Assembly: GCA_015698045.1 (NCBI GenBank)
Contig: BLAL01000083.1
Coordinates: forward strand, 2,501 to 66,500
DNA: 64,000 bases
DNA from: Rhizophagus clarus
Lineage: Eukaryota; Glomeromycota; Glomeromycetes; Glomerales; Glomeraceae
Direction of reading: 5' to 3'
A program made the translations under genes and the position numbers. The notes under the pieces were generated by a model. That model was not told the origin of the DNA, did no database searches, and saw only the letters and a program-made list of their open reading frames with translations. Within the stretch, counting starts at the first letter, position 1. Every line of letters starts with the position of its first letter. Positions 46,780-56,569 of the stretch are shown piece by piece.

Positions 46780-47435
46780 ACTGTTTTGAAGAATTATCCT
46801 TTTACACAAATGGATCCGTTCAGAATGGCGTTCCCTCCCATTTGAGACAACCTTTGAATGAATGCCCAGACCACCGCTCTATAGTCATCAATTAAGGTGC
46901 TGCGTTTGTGAAAATACATTCCAACCAACAATTCTTTACACGAATAGTAAATTGGCCGTTGTCTACAAGGGCAGAACTTTTTGCGATCGTTTTGGCCTTG
47001 CTTGTTTGTCCGCGGGATTGCAGGGTTAAGATTTATACAGATAGTAATTGTTCGATTTTGATAATTACTAGATTTTTATGTTCTCGTAGTAAATTTCGTT
47101 CTCATGGTTTTAATAATTCTCTTATTTTAATTTATATTGATATTTTAATTAAGGATAGGAATTTAGATTTAGAATTAATTAAGGTTAAAGCTCATGTTGG
47201 TGACCCATGGAATGAACTAGCAGATGAATTGGCGAAAAAGGGGACAGAACTCCCTACACACCATCAATTGACATTCAATTTTGGGTCTCAGGACCACCGA
47301 TTTAGCCCACATTTTGAAGATACTCTGATCGAGCAAAAACTAAGAAATTTTCTCAACACTATGGGCCAGGTACAAGTATGCAGTGAATGGAGAGACTTAC
47401 GGGTCAATGAAAAGGTCTTCGTTCAGAGATTATGA
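46780..47435 (+). pseudogene. LINE RNase H remnant
   Basis: FYTNGSVQNGVP sits where active enzymes have TDGS, so the first catalytic Asp is now Asn. A break follows. Then STRAELFAIVLALLVCPRD, KIYTDSNCSI and VKAHVGDPWNELADELAKKG match the later RNase H motifs. The order behind the reverse transcriptase is as in RNase-H-bearing LINEs. Confidence 0.85.
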
Positions 47436-48545
47436 TAATACCAATGGGAGGTCACTTGGACCGCAATACAGCAAGTGAAGCACTTTAGGTGCACCTCTCT
47501 TAAATGGAATTCACTATGGAGCTTTATTATTAAGATCCTTCACAGACAATTACCAGTAGGCCATTGGCTTTGAAGACACAAACCTTTCCTTTATCAGAAT
47601 TTTACTTGTCAGTTTTGTAAGGATAAAGCTGATGAAACTATCACACACTTGATAACCTGTTCTCACATGACGCATTTACGGCAATCGATTTATGATTCAC
47701 TCTAGAACTTTCTTGTCATTACACTCCTTCAATTTTCTGATTCACTTTCTTCGGCCAATTTAGTTAATAGCATGATTAATGGATGGATAGAAATCTCAAT
47801 ACAGTCTCCAGGATTTATAGATTTACTTACATGCGCAGCCGCTGAAAAAATGGACTCCTCTCAATTTACATATATACAATGATACTTCAAATGGTCTTAC
47901 CGTCATACAGTGTTATTTTGCGCTAAATTATTAGTTAGATTGATCTGGCTTTTTAAATCGACCATTTGGCTCCTACGATGTGAACGTACGGTCAAATGGG
48001 AATAACGCAATGGCATTTCGAAAAAAGATAAAATGTCCTCTCCTCTGATATGCAAATTACGACAGTGGTCTCCCTTTTAAGAACTAAGCGATGACCCTCT
48101 TTCAGAAGCCTCAATTTTAGACAATCCATATTTGGCACTACCGCTAAAACTGCCCATCATCACGAGTAAAGAACGGTTTTTAAAGGCACTTGATCGTACT
48201 TTCCTTCAGATGCGAGCTCTGATTTATTCGGGTAGTAGTTTCTCTTGGTTGTTTAAGAAACTACTGGGTTTTTATAAAGTCAATTTATTAGGGGATAGTG
48301 ATGATTTGTTGTTGACTAGTTCATAGGGTCAAATAGTAGTTTATTTTATTTTAGTTTAGGTTGTTTTATTATAATTAGAGTATTTATTTTTGTTTTGTTT
48401 TTATATTGTTTATAGTTGGTTAGTTTCATTTCGTTCATGGGTCACACTTAGCTGAGCTGGGGGGGTTATTTATGTATTGTATATAGTATTTGATTTTGAA
48501 TATTTAACAATAAAAATAACACAACTTTTGAATTAAAAAAAAAGT

Positions 48546-49330
48546 TTAAATAGTTAAATCAAAAAAAATAATGGTTTTTTTCAGAAAAAAAAAAAGGAGT
48601 ATTATATATAGGAAAATACTGTAATATGTGATATATAATAACTTATCATAATAAAATATTTACAAATTTAATATATAATTTTTACATACAATCTCATAAT
48701 ATTGTAAATTTAAAAATTTTTATCATACAAATTTTATTTTATTTATTTAAAAATAATGCAAAATAATAAAAAAATTCTGAATACTGAAGCCATATGATTT
48801 AATGATTCTATATAATTTAATAGTTATTATAAAAGAATATAGATGAATTTATAAGATAATGGTAAGGCACAAAAGCAATTTTTCTAAATAGGGGACTAGT
48901 TTGAAGTTTTAATAAATTAGTTAAATATAACAGATATTTCTGTATTTTACTATATAATTAATAAATTCACAAATTACATTACCTTGCAAAAAAAAAATTA
49001 AAAAGATTCTGAATAATATATATATAAATAAATAAAAATTTTAAAATTTACTATAATTAATAATAAATTATTTTAAATTCTATTAATATTCTATTTATTT
49101 TTAATAGAATCTTCAAAAAAATTTTAGATTTATTAAATAATTTTATTAGCTTTTTTATTAGTTAATTAGTTTTTAAAAAAAAACCAAAATAATTAATATA
49201 ATATTTTTTTTTTAAGTGAATTTTCAAACTAGCTTTTAACTAGAAGTACTGCATGTAGAATAAAAGTAATTATAATATAGTTTTATTTTATCTAATAAAT
49301 ACATATGTGCTTTCAATATTAAAAAAAAAA
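48546..49330. other. A+T-rich spacer, no gene seen
   Basis: Very A+T-rich sequence. Nothing coding or structured is supported. Confidence 0.45.
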
Positions 49331-49600
49331 GTATACAATTAACTTTCTCTATAGTCAAATATTTAAAACAGTTTATATTTGGTGACTATAATAAGACATA
49401 ATTATAAGCAATAAAATTATATGATTAAATCAGTAATTTTTACCAAAATTATAAATAATAATTTTAATTAAATATTTAACTTACAATAATTTTCAATATT
49501 ATTTTAATTATTATGGATTTATAACCATTAAATTTCTTTTGATAAGATAATTTCAATGAGCCTAATATCATTAAAATCATATTACTAGAATAGAGATATA
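49330..49600. mobile_element. Decayed fragment of the TATAGTCAC MITE
   Basis: TACAATTAACTTTCTCTATA, then AGTC, followed by TATATTTGGTGACTATAATA and CAGTAATTTTTACCAAAATT, parallels the start of 30799-31839 with many transitions. It is truncated after about 270 bp. Confidence 0.7.
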
Positions 49601-49639
49601 CTCCAAAATCTGTCAATCTGGATATTTGATTATCTATCT

Positions 49640-50115
49640 GAAAATTGATCAGATTTAGATTGATCAGATTAGAATTTCAAATTTCTGGTTCAGTTTTGTT
49701 TTTAATTCTGATTTGGCTCTCTGATATAAAATTTTACCAAAAGTATTTTTCGACCTAAAATTTTTACTGAAAAACATTTTCAGATCATACTTTTAACTGA
49801 AAAACATTTTCAGATCATACTTTTAACTGAAAATATTTTCAGTTAAAAAATACTACTGAAAAAACGTTTTGGTTTGAAAAATTAGTTCTGGTTCTATTTT
49901 CAAATCAAAAAATAGAACTGAAACCATTTTTTCGAAAAATACTTCAAACTGAAAATGTTTTAAATGAAGTTTTTTAACTAAAAAAGTGTTTTTCAGTTAA
50001 AAGATAATTCTAAAAATGTTTTTCAATAAAAATCTTATTCTAAAAAGCGTCTAGTAAAGAATTAAGTTCAGAATTGAAAATGAAATTAAAAACAGAACTG
50101 AATTGAAAATTCAGA
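49640..50115. repeat. Palindromic repeat rich in CTGAAAATATTTTCAG words
   Basis: GGTTCAGTTTTGTTTTTAAT at about 49690 is mirrored by AATTAAAAACAGAACTGAA near 50083. The interior has many AACTGAAAA(C/A)ATTTTCAG units. Probably a palindromic MITE. It abuts the 8-bp duplication of the MITE at 50125. Confidence 0.55.
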
Positions 50116-50124
50116 GCTCTAAAC

Positions 50125-50308
50125 TATAGATGCCATCCAAATTATTCTAAATGAATCCCAAATTAATTTGTACATTTTGACAGCCATAATTTCCAAATCC
50201 CAAATGTACAAATTGCAAAATTTATATATTTAATTTGTAAATTAATTTGGATTTGTACATTTGGGCTGTCATAATCCCAAATTATTTTGGATTTGGGTGG
50301 CATCTATA
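50125..50308. mobile_element. hAT-type MITE, 184 bp, copy 2
   Basis: TATAGATGCCATCCAAAT at 50125, with the mirrored end at 50308. It is flanked by CTCTAAAC (50117-50124) and CTCTAGAC (50309-50316), an 8-bp duplication with one transition. Same length and body as 12672-12855. Confidence 0.88.
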
Positions 50309-50329
50309 CTCTAGACCCAGATTGTGTAA

Positions 50330-50955
50330 CAGGATTGATCAAATGGATTAATGGATATCTAGATATCTATTCATCTGATTAACTGTTTTATGTTATCAGA
50401 TTAATTGGATTAACTAGATGGTTCAATAGATATCTGTTCAATCTGTTCAATTTAATGAATTTTTATTTATTTTATTTATTATTATACTGAATTTTTTTTC
50501 AATAAAACTAAGCTATAATATGTTTATTAATTTATAATTTATTATATAGTAATTGCGTAATAAAATAATTTAATTGATAAAATTTACATTAATATATAAA
50601 GAAATTTTTTAATTTGAACCTAATAAAATTATTATTTAAAGTAAACCTATCTTACATACTTACCTAATATTTCAAAGAATTCAAAAAGCCAAAATCTACA
50701 AAAAAGAATACAAAAAGAAATATTAGTATGTTTCTTCAAAGTAAATTCTAAAAAAATTCACTTTCATATATTTATCTAATATCTTAAAAAATCTAGAAAG
50801 CTAAAATTTATAAAAAAAAATAAAAAAAGAAATGTTAATATGTTTCTTCAAAATAAAATTTCAAAAAAATCCATCTTATATACTTACTTAGTATTATAAA
50901 TAGATTAGATCAATCTGAGTAATCTGTCAGATTGATCCAAAATATTTGAATCAGA
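50330..50955. repeat. GGATTGATC-ended palindromic region with a splice-like array
   Basis: Words such as GATTGATCAAATGGATTAAT and repeated GGATATCTAGATATC lie on the left, and CAGATTGATCC lies near 50937. Between, on the - strand, three units of about 117 bp (50640-50890) each have a T-rich tract ending TTTAG or TGTAG, a short block such as TTTTGGCTTTTTGAATTC, and GTAAGTAT. This is a further, diverged family of splice-flanked units. Confidence 0.5.
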
Positions 50956-51029
50956 TCATCAAATTTGTGACCTCTCTTTAGATCAGGTCATAGTTTGACT
51001 GACCTAATTAATTTATTTTAACTTGAAAA

Positions 51030-51215
51030 TAAAAAAAGCGTCAAGACACTTTCTTTTATACTAATTAATTAAGTCATTAAAGAAAATGTTAAAAGAATAG
51101 TTTAAAAATACTTTTTAACATTATTTTTTAATTAAAAGCTTAAAAAAAGCATTTTTATAACTAAAAGCTTAAAAAAAGTATTTCTGTAACTAAAAGCTTA
51201 GTCATCAGTATCTTA
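51030..51215. repeat. Short AACTAAAAGCTTAAAAAAAG repeats
   Basis: Several copies of TAACTAAAAGCTTAAAAAAA with an inverted-like partner, TTTAACATTATTTTTTAATT. Noncoding. Confidence 0.55.
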
Positions 51216-51761
51216 TACTACTATGTAACTTGATAGGCTGAAGCTCAATAGTAGCCCAATACATTCACCCTTTTTGAGGTGGAATCAATTTAATCTCTTA
51301 TCCAGTTAGGCTCTTTACACTAAAAAAGGTGTGGTTACTAATCATACTAGAGATAAAATTCTATTTATATCATACTCACCCATCTATTCACATTTGTTCA
51401 TACCATCTATTTATTATAAATATACCAAAAATAAAGTAAAACAAAGAATAAACAAGAGTATCTAATCTGTTTATCTGCTCACCCATCTGTTCACCCTTAG
51501 AAACAAACTTAAACATACTTTCAAGCCTGAAATGATATATGAAAAATATCCTATCATCTAGTATGACTTCCTATATATACTCTTCATACTAGATATCCAT
51601 ATTGTATATCTACTCATACCAGATGCCTATATCTCTAACAGTATACAAATATCTGATGTAATATACCTGAAAAATTTGTAATTAAACATAATCAATATAT
51701 AGGTATCCAAAAAAATAAATTAAACAAAGCTGAATGATCAGTATTTTATATCATTCAGAAA
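51216..51761. other. Spacer, no gene seen
   Basis: A mildly more complex segment (51230-51330) without coding potential, then A+T-rich sequence with ACTAGATATC-type words. Nothing can be assigned. Confidence 0.4.
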
Positions 51762-52139
51762 GTTATTCTTAGTGCTCTGCATAAGCCAGCTTAAGTTGAG
51801 CTACAGTCTGGCTTGACTTAGCTCAAAAAATCTGTATTAAGCAAGCCTAAAATGAGCTGAACAACAAAAAATCTTGGCTCAGCTTGTTCAAGTCAAGCCA
51901 AGCCATGAAAATTCTAGCTTGAGCCAAGCTGGACTCAAGCTAGCTTGAATAGCTTGAGCTTTATCATAAGATTTTATTAAACTACGAGAATACTACAAAG
52001 ATGTGAATTTTAAATCTAAATATCTGTAATTCCGCAATTTGCAATTATCTGTAATAAAAATTAGATTATCAGATTACATAATATAAATTATCTGATGATC
52101 TTTTTTTCTTTAATAAACGTTACAATATAATATTTTACT

Positions 52140-52870
52140 TTTTTTTTATTTTTTTAAGGTTGCCAGATAAAAGGCATGACCGGCCGGATTTTAAAATTGA
52201 GGTAAGGAAGTGCTAGGAAATTGTTTTTCAGTTTTTTACTTTAATAAATTTTACTAATTTTTTTTTCTCTTTTGTAATATTGCCAGGATTTTAAATAATA
52301 TATAAATAGGTAACAAATTTTTGGCAAAAATTTACTATTAGTTCTACGCATTTTTTCAGGACCGGAATTATGGTAATGTCAGTCAGTTACTAAATAAAGT
52401 AATATATTTCTGACCAACGTTATCAAAAGCTATCTAAATAAGGAAAAATTTTCATAATTATTTTGGCCTATTCTACATATTATTTTCTATTACCTATTTC
52501 AGTATTGCTTAGGATCCTGTATTGCCAGACGAAAAATATGATCAGACTTTAGAATTGAGATAAGGAAGTGCTAGGGGAATTGTTTTTCAGTTTTTTACTT
52601 TAATAAATTTTACTAATTTTTTTTTTCTCTTTTATAATGTTGCCGAATAAAAAATATGATCAGACTTTAGAATTGAGGTAAGGAAATGCTAGGACAATTG
52701 TTTTTCAGTTCTTTATTTTAAAAAATTTTACTATTTTTTTTTTTTCTCTTTTGTAGTATTGCCAGACGAAAAATATGACCAGACTTTAGAATTGAAGTAA
52801 GGGAGGGCTGGAGTAAAGATTTTTTTTTAAGAAATATTGCTAACATTTCTACTTTTTTTTCTATAGGATT
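52140..52870 (+). repeat. Mini-exon-like units in the outer hAT
   Basis: At least four units carry TTTTTTAAG or TTTTGTAG/TTTATAATG acceptors and blocks such as GCCAGACGAAAAATATGACC followed by AGACTTTAGAATTGAGGTAA. The blocks code for LPDE(K)..D..F(R)IE-like peptides, homologous to the arrays at 24080 and 27240. Spacer sequence (GGAAATTGTTTTTCAGTTTT) also repeats. Confidence 0.7.
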
Positions 52871-53349
52871 GCTAGACAAAAATACAGGTAGTAGGTATCT
52901 ATACAGATAGATTTAATCCTGACGTGCAATAAAAACTGATGAAATCGATGATAGACAAATTTAAATAAGTTATTGGGATTGTTACTGATGCATCTGAATG
53001 GTAGTTACTATACTTCTCAGCGTAATTAATTTAATTATGCCATTATACCTGACGTAATATACTGTAATAATTACAGTTTCAAATTTTAAAAATGCTGATA
53101 TACCATAATTAAATTAACCTGTCAAATTAATTACGCCAGTATTATAGATAAAAATGGGTTAATCAAGATATGATTTGATAGATATAATTATATTAAATGT
53201 AGAATATAATTATGTATTGTATTTCTTAATTTTTTTTAAAAAAATCTGTTTCTTTGTTTTAAAAATGGTAAATTTAAAATATTTTTTAACACGCGTACCA
53301 ATTAAAAATAAAACAAAATTTCTTTACATATTTTTATATACTAATTATA

Positions 53350-53625
53350 ATGTCTACTCAAGAAATAAGTGGTGAAAATTCAAGTGATATACCATTAAAT
53401 ACAAATAAAGAAAAAGGAAAATCAGAAAGAAAAAGAGGACTTATCTGGGCTCATTTTAATGATATTAGTACTAAAAAAGAAGGTCATGTTAGTTGTAAAT
53501 GCAAATATTGTGATTGGACTCAAAACTGAGGAGAGCCAGCCCAAATGCAAGCACATTTAGCTTTGTTTTGTTCAAAAGTTTCTTCAATAATCAAAACAGA
53601 GTATTTACTTTTTATTAAGGGGTAG
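53350..53625 (+). pseudogene. hAT transposase N-terminus with BED zinc finger, nonsense-mutated
   Basis: From ATG 53350 a Ser/Lys-rich leader is followed by IWAHFNDISTKKEGHVSCKC and KYCDW, a TGA at 53527-53529, then in the same frame GEPAQMQAHLALFCSK to a TAG at 53623. The pattern W..F..I.....G...CKYC...........HL..FC is a BED finger, the usual DNA-binding N-terminus of hAT transposases. Only about 91 codons remain before the frame dissolves. Confidence 0.82.
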
Positions 53626-54239
53626 AGTGTACACTGATCATTTTTTAATGTCAAATTTTTTATCAGATTTTACAAATTTATTTGATGATGTAATATAAGG
53701 CTAAAGAATAATAAAAAATTTTTTACACTATTATTAACTAATATAAAGAAACCTTCTATTTTTTATTTTTAATAATAAAAATACATGTTTTCTAGTTATT
53801 TTATATTTTAAATAATAAAAAACATAACACAAAAAATTTTAAAGAAACTGAAATCTTTCGCATAAAGGAAACTTTCTTAAGAAAAAGTTTCGCATGGATG
53901 ATAAATAAACAGCTGAGAAAAAACTTTATTTATACAAATACAAATACTACTTTTTTTATTTTTACTAATACAAGTTGTAGAAATTAGCAGTTTTTTGACT
54001 GGCATTAACATTATGATCTTGGCCAAATTATTTTTAACAAGATAAAAAACAATAAAATCTAAAAAATTTCTTTAAAGTATTTTATTAAAAAAATCTGGCG
54101 AAAAGAGATGAACAAATTTCAGAAAATTATTTGGGTACTGATAAATCAGATTATCATGGAGTTGTAATACAAAAAAATTTGCAGCATGATCATATAGAAA
54201 ATAATTGTCATTACACTCTATCCTTAAACAACATGCTGA

Positions 54240-54455
54240 AGAATAAGTTGCTAATTCTACTTCAAAAAAAGGCGTGTTGATTCATCTCAAACACGAATAG
54301 ATAATTTTTATGAGCCTGATAAGATTGATGATAATGCAAAACAAATATTATGCAATAGAGCTGTTGTGAAATTCTTTATTTGTTGTGATGCAGTTTCAGA
54401 TTTTTACAGACTACAAGATTGTGTAATTGCAGATTACTATTTCTTTTCATTTTAA
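54240..54455 (+). pseudogene. hAT transposase middle fragment
   Basis: SSQTRIDNFYEPDKIDDNAK continues as QILCNRAVVKFFICCDAVSD and ends at a stop near 54453. The pattern (Q..I..F......I......A...F.I....F) is typical of the region after the BED finger in hAT transposases. Upstream stops and a likely frameshift near 54268 separate it from the BED fragment, and the catalytic core is not visible. Confidence 0.7.
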
Positions 54456-54599
54456 ATTATTTAATCTATTAAAAAAAAAATAAAAAAAGATTTTTTATTT
54501 AAACTATTTTTCAGTTTGTTTAAACCAAATATTTTTTTTTTAAAAAAAAATATTTAAATTACTTATTTCAGTTCTTTAAACTAAAAAAGTATTTGGTTT

Positions 54600-55050
54600 T
54601 TTTTTTGTAGGAAATGGATGTTTATTCTAATGAAAAATATTGGTAAGTTTTAAAGAAGTCTGGAATATTAATTTAAAGAAACATTCTAACATTTCCTTTT
54701 TCTTTATTTTTGTAGAGAAAGGCTTTGGAAGTCTTATATAAGTTAAATGGAGAGAGTTTTTGTGAAATTAACTTGAAGAAACGTTTTAATATTTCTTTTT
54801 TTCTTTATTTTTGCAAGAAACATCAGGAAACAGTCTTGAAGACCTTAGGTAAGTTGAATAGAGGGAGTTTTTGTGAAATTGACTCAAAGAAACATTCTAA
54901 CATTTCTTTTTTCTTTATTTTTGTAAGGATAGCCTTAGAATAACCTGGAAAAGCTAAACAGGCTGTAGTATGTGTGATTTGAAGGAAAAATTTGTAAATT
55001 CTTTAAGAAACGTTTATTAACGCTTTATTTCCTTTTTTTTATAGGAGCGA
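54600..55050 (+). repeat. Second type of splice-flanked units in the inner hAT
   Basis: Four blocks are preceded by TTTTTGTAG / TTTTGCAAG / TTTTTGTAAG and several are followed by GTAAGTT or GTTAAAT. For example, AAACATCAGGAAACAGTCTT then GAAGACCTTAG and GTAAGTTG. The spacers share GAGTTTTTGTGAAATT and AAGAAACATTCTAACATTTC. The inverted counterpart is at 62280-62500 and 63690-63820. Confidence 0.65.
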
Positions 55051-55783
55051 ATCACATTTATATAGATCATATAATTGCAGAATTGCGGTCTACTATACGC
55101 AATTTAACTTCAAATTATAAATAAAGTATCAGCCGATGATGATAAGAAAGTTTTGGAAATAAACAAAAAATGATTTGTTGTAGCTTGCCAACCGTGAGGA
55201 TCAGAGAATAAATTTGTTAAATAATTACTTCTAATATAAATCAATTATATCAGTACAATTTAATATGTCAGTATAAATCAATTATGTTAGTACAAATCAA
55301 TTATGTCAATACAAATCAATTACATCAGTACAAATCAATTATATTAATATAAATGAATTACGTTACATCAATACACAATTTGGCATTATGCCATAATATT
55401 ATAGCATTTAAAAATCAATTATGCTGAGAAGTATAGTAGTTACTATCTGATATTATTAAATTTGTAACTGCTTGTTTTTAATAAACAAATAAATAAATAA
55501 ATAAATTTAATTATTAAAAATAATTTTAAAAATAAATGTTTTTTTTATCTTTTTATCAAATATTAAAAATAATTTTGTATGATAATGACTCATTTGGCTT
55601 ATGAGCTAGCTCAAGCTTTTTGATTCAAGCTCATTATCAGCTTAGCTCTATCAAGCTGAGCCTAATACTGGCTTGAGCTTTTTCAAGCTAGCTCGTGAAC
55701 TATCAAGCCAATTTAATTATGGCTTGACTCAACTCAGCTTAAAAAGCGAGCTGGCTCAGCTCATGCGAAGCTTTAATTGTTCT

Positions 55784-56225
55784 AGTGTTTTAAGTATTTA
55801 TACGTCAAATAAGTAAAAATCAGTCAAAAATTAGACTGTCAATATTTTGCTTTATTTGTCTGATTTGGGACTTTTTTCTGCCAATTTTATAACGCGAAAA
55901 GCAAAAAATCAGAATTTACTTTTTTTGATAAAAAAATAGGAACACCAATTTTTAATTCTCTGTACTGATTCTTATCATAAATCATTCAAAATCAGACTGC
56001 CAATGGTCAAACAACCAATGCTGATTCTCTCAAAAAAAATGCCAATTTTAAAACTGATATACAATAATCGTTCAAATAAAAAATGACAATTTTAATATTG
56101 ACATATATTAATCTTCAAGTAGGAATAACAATTTTATTATTGATATAAGCAAATTTCTTATAACTTATGCCAGTTTTTATTTTGTACTAACCAGAGTCTC
56201 TATTTCATTTTGATTTTTAATTACG
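55784..56225. other. A+T-rich spacer, no gene seen
   Basis: Contains repeated CAGTCAAAA/ATCAGACTGCCAAT words but no gene. Confidence 0.4.
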
Positions 56226-56309
56226 TTTAATATGAACAATTATAGAATATATTATTTATATATAAATTTTTTTATTATTTATTACTATTATATTATTACC
56301 AGGTTAATA

Positions 56310-56525
56310 CTACATATTATTGCTATATTATTGTTATTATTACTATATTATTGTTATTATTACTATATTATTGTTATTATTACTAATATTATTATTATTA
56401 TTACTAATATTATTGTTATTATTACTAATATTATTGTTATTATTACTAATATTATTGTTATTATTACTAATATTATTGTTATTATTACTAATATTATTGT
56501 TATTATTACTAATATTATACAATTA
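56310..56525 (+). repeat. 21-bp minisatellite of ATTATTGTTATTATTACTAAT
   Basis: About ten units, the later ones nearly identical. Leu/Ile-rich open frames in all readings are by-products. Confidence 0.9.
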
Positions 56526-56569
56526 TTTATATATAAATGTATTACCCAATGACAAGAAAATATTGAACG

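Larger units (their letters stand above)
43100..48545 (+). mobile_element. Decayed 5'-truncated LINE (non-LTR retrotransposon)
   Basis: In order: part of an APE-type endonuclease (43111-43920), reverse transcriptase (44340-45230), RNase H (about 46780-47435) and a post-RNase-H Cys/His segment (C.FC...ETITHL..C near 47610-47665). The 3' untranslated region contains GGGGGGGTTATTTATGTATT and ends AATAAAAATAACACAACTTT before a short A-run at 48536-48543. Many in-frame stops and shifts show it is dead. It starts inside the endonuclease, so the 5' end is lost. The same 3' end occurs as a tiny separate insertion at 61904-62000. Confidence 0.9.
53009..55435. mobile_element. Inner hAT element with transposase debris
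   Basis: The terminus TATACTTCTCAGCGTAATTA at 53009 is mirrored at 55435 (AATTATGCTGAGAAGTATA). A perfect 8-bp duplication, GTAGTTAC, flanks it (53001-53008 and 55436-55443). It contains a BED-finger fragment (53350-53625), a later transposase fragment (54240-54455) and splice-like units (54600-55050). A second copy in the opposite orientation begins at 61547. Confidence 0.9.
51770..55775. mobile_element. Outer hAT-like element with GCTTGAGC subterminal repeats
   Basis: The left terminus TAGTGCTCTGCATAAGC pairs imperfectly with GCTCATGCGAAGCTTTA ending at 55775. GTTATTCT (51762-51769) and ATTGTTCT (55776-55783) are an 8-bp duplication with two transitions. Both subterminal regions (51780-51960 and 55590-55760) are dense in AGCTTGAGC / GCTCAAGCT words. 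Inside are a splice-like array (52140-52870) and another complete hAT (53009-55435). Confidence 0.7.

Noticed and set aside
43089-48560. Target-site duplication of the large LINE copy (ATAGTTA words on both sides)
   Set aside because: The left word is not adjacent to the apparent 5' end and the match is short and A+T-rich, so it may be chance.
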